Source: Cellulosilyticum ruminicola JCM 14822 (GTDB lineage: Bacteria; Bacillota; Clostridia; Lachnospirales; Cellulosilyticaceae). From it: DNA of 64,000 nucleotides. The DNA is taken from NCBI RefSeq assembly GCF_001311925.1, contig NZ_BBCG01000009.1:34556-98555 (forward strand). Direction: 5' to 3'. The position numbers were made by a program, and so were the translations under genes. The notes beneath the pieces are model-generated. The model did not search any database. It was not told where the DNA came from and was given only the letters and a program-made list of their open reading frames with translations. Every line of letters begins with the position of its first letter. Position 1 is the first letter of the stretch. Shown in pieces: positions 29,381 through 40,141 of the stretch.

Positions 29381-30778
29381 ATGATTTGGCTCAATATTGA
29401 TAAAAATAAAAACATTCCTCTGACAAAACAAATTTATAAACAAATACGTGACAAAATTTTAAACGGTGAATTATCAGTTGATACGAAACTCCCTTCATCT
29501 CGAAATCTCTCTGAACATCTGCATATTTCTCGTAATGTCGTTTTAGAAGCATATCATCTCTTATTACTAGAAGGTTATATCATCACAAAACCTTCTTTAG
29601 GCACATTTGTTGCCGAGGTACCTAGACACACTACGTACTTACAAGCCCCTGCATCTTCGTTATCAACTTTAGATGATTCAACATCAGCAAAACAAGTAAT
29701 TGATTTTCGTTCAGGTATTCCTGCTTTAGATTTATTACCTAATAAGAAATGGCATCAATTATATGCACAAAAATTATTCAACCTTCCTCCCTCTGCTATG
29801 GGCTATGGTTTATCTCAAGGTACTTTAGAACTACGTTATGCTATATGTGATTATTTACAGAGAACCCGTGGTATTACATGTGAACCTTCACAGATTATTA
29901 TCACTAACAGTTCTATTCAAAGCTTTTCTATCTTAAGTCACGTTTTACTTAAGGAAAATCCATGTTATATTGTGGAAGATCCTTTACATAACGATATTAG
30001 ACAAACTTTTTCTACTGTTAGTAATAACTATCATATTGTACCTTCTGACAAACAGGGTATATTGACGTCTTTATTACCACAACATATTACTCCAGCTTTT
30101 ATATTTGTAACGCCTTCACACCAATATCCTTTGGGGGGCTTATTATCTGCCCAGCGCCGTATTGAACTTATCCAGTATGCTACCGAAAAAAATTGTTACA
30201 TTATAGAGGATGACTATGACAGTGAATTCCATTATAAAACGCCACCTCTTTCTACTCTTTATGATTTGTCACCTAAACACGTAATTTATATAGGTACCTT
30301 TAGCAAAGTGCTTTGTCCTACATTAAGAATTGGTTATATGATTGTCCCACTCGAATTAACTGATAAAGTTTGTACTTATAAAAAGAGGTGTGATTTCTTT
30401 ACCCACACTATTTCACAACTAGTACTTTCAGATTTTATAAACGGTAAGCATCTTGAAAAACATATTAACAAAATGCAAAAAATCTATCTTAAGAGACGTA
30501 ATACACTTATTAATGCACTCAAACAATCCTTTGGAGATTCAGTCTGCATAGAAGGTGATGCCACAGGCTTACATTTAATTGCCTCTTTTAAAAACGTTAT
30601 CTTCACCTCGGAACTTATTGATTTTCTATATACCAAAGGCATTCAGATTCATCCTATTTGGTATCACTCTAAACAACAAGATTATCCTAAAAACAGCATC
30701 ATACTAGGTTATAGCCACTTATCGCCAGAGACAATTACTGCTGGCATTGCAATTCTTAAAGAGTATTTATCTCATTAA
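29381..30778 (+). CDS. MocR/GabR-family regulator (GntR HTH + aminotransferase fold)
   Basis: An N-terminal GntR winged helix (LTKQIYKQIRDKILNGEL, KLPSSRNLSEHLHISRN) is joined to a type I aminotransferase domain with VTPSHQYPLGG, DDYDSEFHY and the PLP Lys in GTFSKVLCPTLR. Such proteins sense an amino compound or PLP through the cofactor site. I chose ATG 29381 because AAGGAG precedes it; the frame is open further upstream but would cover the operator repeats. Divergence from cysK suggests that it controls the cysteine/AzlCD operon. Confidence 0.92.
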   Translation: MIWLNIDKNKNIPLTKQIYKQIRDKILNGELSVDTKLPSSRNLSEHLHISRNVVLEAYHLLLLEGYIITKPSLGTFVAEVPRHTTYLQAPASSLSTLDDSTSAKQVIDFRSGIPALDLLPNKKWHQLYAQKLFNLPPSAMGYGLSQGTLELRYAICDYLQRTRGITCEPSQIIITNSSIQSFSILSHVLLKENPCYIVEDPLHNDIRQTFSTVSNNYHIVPSDKQGILTSLLPQHITPAFIFVTPSHQYPLGGLLSAQRRIELIQYATEKNCYIIEDDYDSEFHYKTPPLSTLYDLSPKHVIYIGTFSKVLCPTLRIGYMIVPLELTDKVCTYKKRCDFFTHTISQLVLSDFINGKHLEKHINKMQKIYLKRRNTLINALKQSFGDSVCIEGDATGLHLIASFKNVIFTSELIDFLYTKGIQIHPIWYHSKQQDYPKNSIILGYSHLSPETITAGIAILKEYLSH

Positions 30779-30822
30779 AAAAGCGAGCGGAGCAAATTAT
30801 AATTTTACCTCGCTCGCTCTTT
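30778..30822 (+). terminator. Terminator of the MocR gene
   Basis: AGCGAGCGG and CTCGCTCGCT pair around an AT-rich loop and are followed by CTTTT. Confidence 0.75.
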
Positions 30823-30829
30823 TATGATC

Positions 30830-31390
30830 TATTTATTCTACACTTACTTATTTCCAATAAGTTGTTGGATACTCTTTCTACACGTCTAAATGAATGTTGT
30901 ACCCTTTCAGTAACCTTTTTCTGACCTTGAGTTTAATCTACAATCTGTGTAATTCCTTTTTCTACATAATTTGCATTTTGCATATTTGCCTTATGTACTT
31001 CCTCAAGTAAACTATATATCTCTTGAATCATCTACCAAGTGCATGATTTCTTGAGCAACTACGTTAAAACCTCTTCCCATTTCCCCTGCACGAGCTGCTT
31101 CTATTGATGCATTTAAAGCAAGTAAATTCGTTTGTTCTGTAATGTTACTAATAGTCGTATATTTTAATATCCCTATGGCACATTTAAATGTTCTGCAATT
31201 ATAAGACTTAATGTTACTATAACACCAAGCACTGTAATGGGAATGAGATCTTCTGAGTTCATTCTAAAAATACCAACAACTGACAATAAGATTAAAACTG
31301 GAAACGCAAGTATAATCCATCTGATTACCTTTGTAACTTTCACATCATTTTGATAAAAAAATCTGCTACTATGTCTGTTTGCTTATTCAT
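30830..31390 (-). pseudogene. Methyl-accepting chemotaxis protein remnant
   Basis: After MNKQTDI, two membrane segments can be read (VIRWIILAFPVLILLSVVG and [18 protein letters not shown]), then the signalling tip [20 protein letters not shown]. Frame breaks and stops separate these blocks, and the linker between membrane and tip is deleted. It resembles the remnant at 17.4 kb: a membrane part joined to the MCP tip by a deletion. Confidence 0.8.
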
Positions 31391-31541
31391 TTTATTCCCC
31401 CTTTCTGTGTTAAATTTTATTAGTTTATCTTTATTCGTATATATTTCTTTCTTAATTATATCACACTACCACCTTGAAATAATTTAAATTTTCAGTATTT
31501 TCAATCATTCTTAAGACATGTTATATATTATACCTATTTAC

Positions 31542-31588
31542 AAAAGAAAACCTCAAACTTAGTATAATAAGTTCAAGGTTTTCTTTTA
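31542..31588. terminator. Terminator
   Basis: AAAGAAAACCT and AGGTTTTCTTT with inner AAACTT/AAGTT form a stem with T/A-rich flanks on both strands. Confidence 0.7.
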
Positions 31589-31592
31589 TTCC

Positions 31593-32477
31593 CTATTTAT
31601 TCTTCAATATTTCTCCACAATCCTGGCAAATTTCTATATTTATGCGGCCGATGCCACCATAAGAAATAAAATGCTCACCAGTATCTACAATGCCACATTC
31701 TTCACACATAAGACATCTTCTACCTTGCAAATCATTGTGTGCCCATTTTGCTGAGATATATCAGGTATCGAGGCTATGGATGCTACGGATTCTTTTGGCA
31801 TGAGTATTTGAATTTTTTTATAGCACTGCACTTTTAACATTTCCTGACTTAATGCTTCTAGCATTTGTGTTTGACACGTTTGCTCATTATATCTTTTATG
31901 CGCAATTTATTCTTTATATACCACCTGTTTTTCCTCTAACCACATTTTATAATTTTCCTTAAATCCTTTTAGTGTTAATTCACCTAATTCAAGCATTTTT
32001 CACATACACTTCATCATAACTTTCAGGTGCCAAATTTTTCCTTCATAGCGATAACTTTTAGAATCTATTTTGTACCGTGCGATTTCACTCACATCCCAGC
32101 TCACCACTACTAAATCCCTGTTTTTAGATTCATTAAACAAATATATTTTTAAGAACAAAGTTTGATTTTCCCTTACAATAGTGTCAGTATTCCCTACAAC
32201 TAACCATTTCACAGAGATTTTGGCTTCTTCATATAACTTTGTAAGTACTACCATCTTATTAGCTGATAAACACTGAGTACCTAATTCAATGGCTAATAAA
32301 CTGCCATCTGACTTTTCTATTAAAAGATAAGTATAATGGTGTTTTAACCTCTAATGAAACTTTATAGCCTTGTGACTGCAAATGATAAAAAATCATTCTT
32401 TTAATACTTCTTATAATCTGTATATTACCTTTATCAAACTGGGCATAGTCACAATTTGTATTATTTAAAATAGGCAA
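31593..32477 (-). pseudogene. Decayed gene with nuclease-like core and zinc ribbon
   Basis: Blocks in different frames read SIKRMIFYHLQSQGYKVSLE, KMVVLTKLYEEAKISVKWLV and, at the C-terminus, CLMCEECGIVDTGEHF with EICQDCGEIL, a four-Cys zinc ribbon. The N-terminal part resembles the CoiA-like/PD-(D/E)XK layout, but the evidence is weak. At least four frame breaks or stops are present. Confidence 0.4.
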
Positions 32478-32668
32478 AATAAACTTCTTTTTTCCCTATG
32501 ACAATAACGCAGCACAGGACTTTAACACATTAGATCTGTGCAGCATAGCTCTTTATGTCCACTTTCCTGTCTAACCATCTTTTCCACTTCATAGCTTCTA
32601 GCAACCTCTCCTGTCAGGAGACCCTGCCCTTTCCAAATGGCATTTTCCATATCTTACTCCTTTCTGCC

Positions 32669-34041
32669 TTATCCCACTACCTGCACTTTTCCTTCTTTGA
32701 CAACGACTTTTGCTTTCCATCGTCCTCTCATATATCTAATGACACATACAACGGCCGTTGTAATCCATGTTGCCCCTGTTGTGACCCAAATACCCCAAAA
32801 ACCAAGTACAGGGATTCTAGTGAAGAATTGAGAATACGCAAGACGACAGACAACTTCTGTAATCCCATTGAGCATGGCAAAACCAGTGTCACCACATCCA
32901 TTTAGTACAGCCCTTGGAATATAAATCATTCCAAGCCCGAAGTAACAAAGGCTTGTAACACGTAGTGCAGTCATACCTATTTCTACAACTTCAGGTTCCT
33001 TTACAAAGGCTTCTATAATTTGTCTACCAAATAAATAAGCAACTGGAATCATACATATGCTAAAAACTAAAGCAATAATCACAGCCTGCCTATAGCCCTG
33101 TTTCACACGTTCTAACTTTCTTGCACCCATATTTTGTCCTGAATAAGTTGTAAGGGCCATCCCCAATGAACCATAAGGTTGCTGTACGATTTGCTCAATG
33201 CGCCCTGTAATCGTATAAGCCGCCATAACTGTTTCCCCATATTGATTAACAATGCCTTGAAGGGCCATACATGAGATGGCAATCATAGAATTTTGCAAGG
33301 CTACTGGTATACCCAACTTAATAGAACTTATAATCATTGGTATTCTAGGCTTCATTTGTTCTTTGCTTAAACGAAAATAAGGAATACGTACGTAAGCATA
33401 AATCACACTGGTAACGGCTGCCACACATTGGGCAATAACTGTGGCAAAGGCTACACCAAATACGCCCCATCCTAAAGTTAATACAAACACTAAATCTAAT
33501 ATGACATTTACTATACTTGATAGGATCAAAAAGTAAAGGGGTGTCTTTGAATCCCCTAATGCTCTTATGATACAAGTGACGCCATTATATACTGCTATTG
33601 GAAGCATTCCTATGCAGGTCATTCTCATATAAATGATTGAATCACCAATAATACTATCTGGCGTAGCTAATAGTCTTAATAGCTGTGGTGAACTCAAAAT
33701 GCCCAGTATACTAACTATGATTGCTGTACTCCCCAATACATAAATTGAATTACCAATAATTGAACCTACCATATCTTGCTGTTTTGCACCGAAATACTGG
33801 GAAACGAGAATGCCAATCCCCAGTCCAAGCCCTAAACTTAGTGAAAAGAATAGGAAATTCATCGAACCACAAGTTCCTACTGCTGCCAAGCATTTGCCCC
33901 TACAAATCGTCCTACAATCAGCGAATCTACCATGTTATAAAGTTGCTGAAATAAGTTACCAATAAGTAATGGCCATGCGAATCTAAAGATGTGTTGAATA
34001 GGACTTCCAACAGTCATATCTGTCATATTTTTAGTACTCAT
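32669..34041 (-). CDS. MATE-family efflux transporter (one frameshift)
   Basis: From the ATG at 34041 the protein reads MSTKNMTDMTVGSPI, then FAWPLLIGNLFQQLYNMVDS and GRFVGANA. A single missing base at about 33890 breaks the frame before LAAVGTCGSMNFLFF. The rest, including SGQNMGARKLERVKQGYRQA, is complete to LysValGlnValValGly at the end. About twelve hydrophobic segments are present. Correcting the base gives about 457 residues, a normal MATE pump. Substrate unknown. Confidence 0.88.
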
Positions 34042-34347
34042 ATATTCCCCCTATAAATGTGTGTCATAGCTGTATTTTTTTGATTCTACAACTTATTATA
34101 TTCAAAATATTTTAAATTACTAGAGGGTTTCTAAAATAATTTTATACTAAAATCTATCCAATTTTTATTACTTCTGACCTCTACTTGCCCAGTATTTAAA
34201 ATATTAATTACTTTTACATAACATCTGTAAAATATTTTTCCCTCTCCCCTTTTTTTCTCATACATAATCAACGATTTACTATTTACAATATTCAAAATTT
34301 ATTATATCTGCTCTAAAAAAAGATTAATAATTATTGTAAACTTTCAA
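34042..34347. other. AT-rich intergenic region
   Basis: This stretch between the divergent MATE and OPT genes has no frame with coding character. It probably holds the MATE promoter, but I cannot place it with confidence. Confidence 0.5.
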
Positions 34348-34376
34348 TTGCCAAACTAAATGTATTTCGATATAAT
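34348..34376 (+). promoter_or_regulatory. Sigma-A promoter of the OPT gene
   Basis: TTGCCA (34348-34353) and TATAAT (34371-34376) are 17 bases apart. This leaves a leader of about 125 bases in which TAATTCG and CGAATTA could pair. Confidence 0.7.
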
Positions 34377-34507
34377 ATTATGTAATTCGTTTTTTTTATA
34401 GATATTAATTTTTTACATATTTATTGAAAAACTAAGTATATGTCTAAGAAACATATTATTTAGAGCGAATTATCACATTACATAAATATATTAAAAGGGG
34501 CTAGATT

Positions 34508-36402
34508 ATGAAGGAAAATAAAAATGATTTCAAGCCGTTTATTCCTGCGGATAAAATACTCCCTGAATTCACAGTCACATCTGTAATTCTTGGTATTATT
34601 CTTGCCGTGGTATTCGGTGGTGCTAATGCTTATCTTGGTTTACGTGTAGGTATGACAGTTTCTGCTTCTATTCCAGCTGCAGTTATCTCTATGGGGCTTA
34701 TCCGCGTTATTCTCAAGAGAGATTCAATTCTAGAAAACAACATGGTTCAGACAATTGGTTCTGCTGGTGAATCAGTTGCCGCAGGTGCTATTTTCACATT
34801 ACCAGTTTTATTCATGTGGGCTGCGGAAGATAGCAGTATTGCTGCACCTTCTTTCTTAACAATCACATTCATTGCGATCTGTGGTGGGCTCCTTGGAATT
34901 TTATTTATGATTCCACTTCGTACAGCATTAATCGTTGAAGAACATGGCACTCTTCCTTTCCCAGAAGGGACAGCTTGTGCAGAAGTTCTCGCAGCTGGTG
35001 AAGAAGGCGGCGAAAAATCAAACTTGTTTTCACAGGTTTAGGTTTTGCCAGTGTTTACAAATTCATCGCTGATGGTCTTTGCTTATTCCCAAGTGAAGTA
35101 GACTGGACTATTAAATCTTACAAAGGTTCTGGGATTGGGATGGATGTTTTACCTGCTTTAGTTGGTGTAGGATACATCTGTGGTGCTCGCGTTTCTTCTT
35201 ACTTATTAGGTGGCGCAATGCTTGCTTGGTTCGTAATCATGCCAATGATGGTTTTATTCGGCGGTAATACCATCTTATTTCCAGCTACTGAGGCTTTAAG
35301 TACACTTGATCCATGGACACTTTGGGGAAGTTATGTGCGTTATATTGGAGCTGGTGCTGTTGCAGCTGGTGGAATTTTAAGTTTGATTAAATCTCTCCCA
35401 CTTATCGTATCTACTTTTGCTAAAGCAATTAAAGGATTCGGACACGCTGGTGGTAATGAACGCACAGCTAAAGACCTTCCTATGAAATACTTAATCATCG
35501 GTATTGCTGTACTTATTCTTGCATTATGCCTTGTTCCATCTATTCCAATTGGACCAGTAGCAGCTTTATTAATCGTTATTTTCGGTTTCTTTTTTGCAAC
35601 TGTTTCAGCACGTATGGTTGGACTTGTAGGTTCATCTAACAACCCCGTATCTGGGATGGCTATTGCAACTTTATTAATTGCAACAACATTCTTAAAAGCA
35701 ACAGGTAATGTAGGGATCAATGGTATGACTACAGCTATCTGTATTGGAACAATTATCTGTATCATTGCAGCTATTGCTGGGGATACTTCTCAAGACTTAA
35801 AAACAGGTTATATCATTGGTTCTACACCATACCGTCAACAAATCGGTGAATTAATTGGTGTAACTTGCTCAGGTTTAACAATCGGTCTTGTACTTTATTT
35901 ATTCAATGCCGCTTGGACATATGGTTCTTCTCAACTTCCAGCACCACAAGCTACTTTAATGAAAATGGTAGTTGAAGGTGTTATGAATGGAAACCTTCCA
36001 TGGGGGCTTGTATTAATCGGTGTATTCATTGCAATCTTCATTGAAATCATTGGTATTCCAGTATTACCATTTGCAATTGGTCTTTACTTACCAATTCACC
36101 TATCTATACCAATTATGGTAGGTGGTTTAATCAGATTATTCTTTGAAAAACGTCATGCTAAAAATGAGAAGAAAAAAGAAGATGTCATTAGTAATGGTAT
36201 TCTTTATTCTTCTGGTATGATTGCTGGAGAAGGTTTAGTAGGTATCCTTCTTGCACTCTTTGCCGTTTTCGGTTTAGATTCAAAAATCAATTTAACTAAC
36301 TACGGCATTAATCTTGGTAACACTGGTGGCTGCGTCTTCTTCGCTATCTTCGTAGCTATTATGATTTTCTTCATTGCAAAAAACACTAAGAAAAAGGCTT
36401 AA
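34508..36402 (+). CDS. OPT-family oligopeptide transporter (one frameshift)
   Basis: The protein has about fifteen membrane segments. The N-terminal [20 protein letters not shown] and the central [14 protein letters not shown] and [18 protein letters not shown] are hallmarks of the bacterial OPT group. Near 35020 the run of five A in GAAAAATC should be six: the fix reads [16 protein letters not shown] and restores one 631-residue frame. OPT proteins import small peptides or metal chelates by proton coupling. The PqqD-like gene follows 3 bases after the stop. Confidence 0.9.
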
Positions 36403-36405
36403 TCA

Positions 36406-36756
36406 ATGAAACAACAAAAAATATCTCAAAATTATCTTGATCAAATTCCTATACCACAAGCTGACCGCCCTTGGCATGTGCGCAAAGATGGCATAGTTGA
36501 AATCAATATAGAACACAAGGGATTTTACAATAAAATCGCTCAGAAATTTTTCCATAAACCACGTATTAGTCATATTGCCTTAGATGCTTACGGGAGTAAG
36601 GTTTGGCAAAGTATGAATGATGAACGTACAGTTTATGACATTGTGCAAATTATGCAGCAACACTTCCCTCATGAAAAGGATAGAATGCTGGACCGTGTAG
36701 TTACTTACATGGCAACTCTTGAGCAAAATAAATTTATCCAGATGTGTCAAAAATAA
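36406..36756 (+). CDS. PqqD-like protein, partner of the OPT transporter
   Basis: A 116-residue protein with the PqqD-type winged-helix pattern: LDAYGSKVWQSMNDERTVYD and the last helix VVTYMATLEQNKFIQ. PqqD proteins usually bind a peptide and hand it to a radical SAM enzyme. No such enzyme or precursor peptide is nearby, so it may instead help the OPT transporter handle peptides; this is inference from the 3-base spacing. Basic N-terminal segment of about 50 residues. Confidence 0.7.
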   Translation: MKQQKISQNYLDQIPIPQADRPWHVRKDGIVEINIEHKGFYNKIAQKFFHKPRISHIALDAYGSKVWQSMNDERTVYDIVQIMQQHFPHEKDRMLDRVVTYMATLEQNKFIQMCQK

Positions 36757-36767
36757 AATTACATAAC

Positions 36768-36804
36768 AAAGGCTTGCATCAAAGAGAGAGAAGATGCAAG
36801 CTTT
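36768..36804 (+). terminator. Terminator of the OPT operon
   Basis: AAAGGCTTGCATC / GATGCAAGCTTT stem (one bulge), followed by GTATATTTTCCC. Confidence 0.7.
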
Positions 36805-36860
36805 GTATATTTTCCCTTATAGCTGCTTACTCTAATAAGTAGATTATAAAGGAAGAAGTT

Positions 36861-37175
36861 ATGAAAGCTATTGTATATAAAGGTATTAATCATGTTGAAG
36901 TAGAAAAGGTAGATGATCCTACCATTGAAAAACCAGATGATATTGTCGTCCGCATCACCTCTACGGCTATTTGTAGTTCTGATTTACATCTGGTAACATG
37001 GACTTGTTCCTAATACCCCTCACTGCTTTATCTTAGGCCATGAAACAATGGGAATTATGGAAGAAATAGGCAAAGAGGTTACTAAAGTTAAAAAAGGTGA
37101 CAGAGTCATTGTTCCATTCCCAGTTTCTTGTGGCCATTGTTTCTTCTGTAATCATTGTTTATATAGTCAAGAAAA
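36861..37175 (+). pseudogene. Zinc alcohol dehydrogenase fragment
   Basis: The start [20 protein letters not shown] follows [27 protein letters not shown] and CGHCFFCNHC are the catalytic and structural zinc motifs of medium-chain dehydrogenases. A frameshift breaks LHLV-GLVPNT, and the NAD domain is missing: the sequence ends at a junction with an oppositely oriented hydrolase fragment. Confidence 0.85.
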
Positions 37176-37902
37176 CACATGGAAATCACTTTATTTCCTG
37201 CTTCTCTTAGCCTAGTTGCATAAACTTTACACTTCATCTCTTAACACATCAGCTTCTCCATTTAAAATCATAGCCTCTAGAAGGTCTTTTAAATCTTCTT
37301 TAGTTGCTTTTAAAGGTGAGGCTGTAATTTCACATCGATTCCTCTTATTGGGTACATATTGATTCCAAAACCACATCATACCTGCGCGATACAAATAATA
37401 ATCTGTGGCAAATTGACGATATGAACATGTATTAAAACCGGCATCTGTGACTGGATAATACAGCAGTTATTTATGAATTTGAGAAGCATTTTGCTGCTTG
37501 GCTAAAAATAGTCATTACCGTTGTCATATTTGCTCCCACACTATCTCTTACTACAGTTAAGCAGCTCAAAGCCCTACCTCATCAAGGACACAAAGCAATT
37601 GACACAAAATGTCATAACACTGATTAATCGCTGTAGTATATTTTGCTTTTGGTGAACTCGAATACTCAGGAAATACTACAATGCAGTGTGTTCTAGCTGC
37701 TAGTTCCCTTACGAGTTTCTCATGGATATGAAAACTGCCAAATACCTATCCTGCACCATGAATATAATAAATCACATAGGGCACGCCACATACTTCTTCT
37801 GGTACTACAAAATATACTGTCACACAGCCCCATTCACTTGTAGTAAAAGCTAACTTTTTAATAGCAGCTGAATATTTAAAAACAGTTGAATCTTTCAATC
37901 CC
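37176..37902 (-). pseudogene. Alpha/beta hydrolase (HSL-like) pseudogene
   Basis: Blocks include VPYVIYYIHGAG-(stop)-VFGSFH, where a stop replaces the Trp of the HGGGW oxyanion motif, and ELAARTHCIVVFPEYS. Further on are YYLYRAGMMWFWNQYVP and the C-terminal VYATRLREAGNKVIS. The nucleophile region is deleted and the end is fused to the dehydrogenase fragment. It is the second dead hydrolase of this type in the window. Confidence 0.75.
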
Positions 37903-37951
37903 TATATTTATCCTATGCCTTATGTAGCCTTTCCTATACTACAGTTTATTT

Positions 37952-38575
37952 TCAAAATGTATTTAACTGTGCATCCTTCAATCTACAATAAACCGCCGTA
38001 TTCCCCTCTTCTTGATAGGTTTCAAATATACCAATCACTGTAATTTTATTCCCTTTGTTTGGATATTCATCAGGATATACATGCTCGCCCTTATCCCATA
38101 TGAATTCTAAGCCTTGTGCGCAACAGGCCGCAGCATCCTTAATCATACAGCAGTGATAACGGTTCTTGATGGATTCATCAAAGACCGGATAATATGTGCC
38201 TGTCATCTTAACCTTCTTCCCTATATATGACTCCGGTTCCATCACAAACTGATAGACTGTGGCATATACCATATCACTGTTCATTTGTGTAAGGTCAATA
38301 TCTATATCCTCTGATTCTACCTGCTCTATTTCATCTGCTGTTTCATTTACCTTTTTATCTTTTTGATTTTCTTGTGCTTTATAACCATTTCCTTCTTCGC
38401 TTAAAATAGACTGGTTCATTTGAGCACTAATCACTTGCTGTATATTATTACCGCTACTTACTTTATGCTGGCTCTTTTGCATATTACTAAACTGCGTGTT
38501 GATGAAGCCTATTATTCCTCCTATAGCTAAACTTCCAATGATTAATACGCTCTCCACTTTCTTCATTTGTGTCAT
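37952..38575 (-). CDS. Membrane-anchored extracytoplasmic protein of the zinc operon
   Basis: An N-terminal anchor (VLIIGSLAIGGIIGFI) is followed by an acidic linker of about 60 residues. A compact domain comes last, with YIGKKVKMTGTYYPVF, HCCMIKDAAACCAQGLEF and GNKITVIGIFETY. It resembles an OB-like domain, and the Cys-rich centre could bind metal. The start overlaps the permease stop (ATGA). The role is not known, but the position as last gene of a zinc uptake operon points to metal handling. Confidence 0.65.
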   Translation of the reverse strand: MTQMKKVESVLIIGSLAIGGIIGFINTQFSNMQKSQHKVSSGNNIQQVISAQMNQSILSEEGNGYKAQENQKDKKVNETADEIEQVESEDIDIDLTQMNSDMVYATVYQFVMEPESYIGKKVKMTGTYYPVFDESIKNRYHCCMIKDAAACCAQGLEFIWDKGEHVYPDEYPNKGNKITVIGIFETYQEEGNTAVYCRLKDAQLNTF

Positions 38576-39417
38576 CTCCTCATTAATTTTCCCATTAAAC
38601 AGTTCATTAAAAATATCAAGATATCTATAGCAACAATAGTAGATCCTACAGGTGTTGAAAATAAAATGGAGATTAACATGCCTACTAATGCACCCATTAC
38701 TGATAATATAGCTGAATAGATGACTACACCTTTGAAGCTATACATAATCCGCATTGCAGATAAAGCCGGGAATATTAAAAGTGCCGTAATAAGTAATGAA
38801 CCTACCAGATTCATTGCAAGCACAATAATCACAGCGGTAATGATTGCAATCATTAAATTATAAAATGCCACATATTTTCCTGTAGCCTTGGTAAAGTTTT
38901 CATCAAAGGTCACTGTAAATATTCTGTTATAAAATACACAGAAGAAGGCCACCACTACAATTGACATGCTTATACAGAGCTTCACCTCATCATTTGTCAA
39001 AGTCAAAATAGATGTAGAACCAAACAGAGTTGAACATACATCCCCTGATACATTAGCTGATGTTGAAAAAATATTAAGTACAAGATATCCTATAGCCAAT
39101 GCCCCTACTGATAACATAGCAATAGCTGCATCCCCTTTAAGCTTTGTATTCTGCCCTGTTCTAAGTAATAAAATAGCAGCAGCAATTGTAACAGGCATGA
39201 TGAACAATGTATTATTGGTCAGCTTAAAAAGTGTAGCCACCGCCATAGCACCAAATGCTACATGCGACAATCCATCTCCAATAAAAGAAAAACGCTTTAA
39301 TACAAGAGTAACACCCAAGAGTGAAGAACAAAAAGCTATTAAAACACCTACAATCAGTGCATATTGTACAAAGGGGTATGTGAGATAAAACTGTAATTGT
39401 CTTATAATATTTGCCAT
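38572..39417 (-). CDS. znuB: Zinc/manganese ABC transporter permease (ZnuB-like)
   Basis: An ABC-3 family permease of 281 residues with about eight membrane helices. Family motifs GDGLSHVAFGAMAVA, LLLRTGQNTKLKGDAAIAMLS and LTALLIFPALSAM-like text are present. It imports the metal delivered by the binding protein. Its start overlaps the end of the ATPase gene by 16 bases. Confidence 0.93.
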   Translation of the reverse strand: MANIIRQLQFYLTYPFVQYALIVGVLIAFCSSLLGVTLVLKRFSFIGDGLSHVAFGAMAVATLFKLTNNTLFIMPVTIAAAILLLRTGQNTKLKGDAAIAMLSVGALAIGYLVLNIFSTSANVSGDVCSTLFGSTSILTLTNDEVKLCISMSIVVVAFFCVFYNRIFTVTFDENFTKATGKYVAFYNLMIAIITAVIIVLAMNLVGSLLITALLIFPALSAMRIMYSFKGVVIYSAILSVMGALVGMLISILFSTPVGSTIVAIDILIFLMNCLMGKLMRR

Positions 39418-40124
39418 TTTTTTTCTCCCCCTAAGCTCAAAAATTGCTTCGCTATTTCTTGCTTCATATACTGCTTCTTAGTGCCAAAGAAACTTTCATC
39501 CCTTGTAATATGCAATATATGTGAAGCATAAGATAAGGCTTGCAAATCATGAGATACCATAATAACTGTGATCCCATTTTTATTGAGTTTGTTAATCAGT
39601 TCATAAAAAGCTGCTGTTACTTTAGGGTCAAGTCCAGTCACTGGCTCATCTAATAAAATGATTTTCGTTGTAGCACACAATGCTCTTGCAAGGAGCGTTC
39701 TTTGCTGCTGTCCACCTGAAAGGTTACGATAACATTTTTTACGAAACTCCCACATCCCAAGCTCTTTTAACTTTTCTTCTGCTAATTGCTTCTCCTTTTT
39801 GCCATAAAACGGTTTCTTCCCCATATGCGCTATATTTCCAGATAACACCACCTCCCAAACAGTAGCTGGAAAGTCCTTTTGAACCATAGTCTGCTGTGGT
39901 AAATAACCCATTTCATATGCTTTAAAACCATCTCCAGTTATTATTTCTCCCTCTATAGCATCTTGTAAATGTAAAAGTGTTTTGATTAAAGTACTTTTAC
40001 CTGCTCCATTTTCTCCAACAATACAAAGGTAATCTCCTTTATTGATTTCAAAGTTTATATGAGATGCTATTTTCTTGCCATCATACCCAAGGGATAAACC
40101 CTTGCAACTCATGTATGCCATCAT
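39402..40124 (-). CDS. znuC: Zinc/manganese ABC transporter ATPase (ZnuC-like)
   Basis: A 240-residue ABC ATPase: Walker A GENGAGKSTL, Q-loop YLPQQ, signature LSGGQQQR, Walker B IILLDEPVTGLD and the switch His in VSHDL. It powers the permease encoded downstream. It lies 17 bases after the binding-protein gene. Confidence 0.94.
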   Translation of the reverse strand: MMAYMSCKGLSLGYDGKKIASHINFEINKGDYLCIVGENGAGKSTLIKTLLHLQDAIEGEIITGDGFKAYEMGYLPQQTMVQKDFPATVWEVVLSGNIAHMGKKPFYGKKEKQLAEEKLKELGMWEFRKKCYRNLSGGQQQRTLLARALCATTKIILLDEPVTGLDPKVTAAFYELINKLNKNGITVIMVSHDLQALSYASHILHITRDESFFGTKKQYMKQEIAKQFLSLGGEKKWQIL

Positions 40125-40141
40125 TTCTCCTCCAGTTTTCT

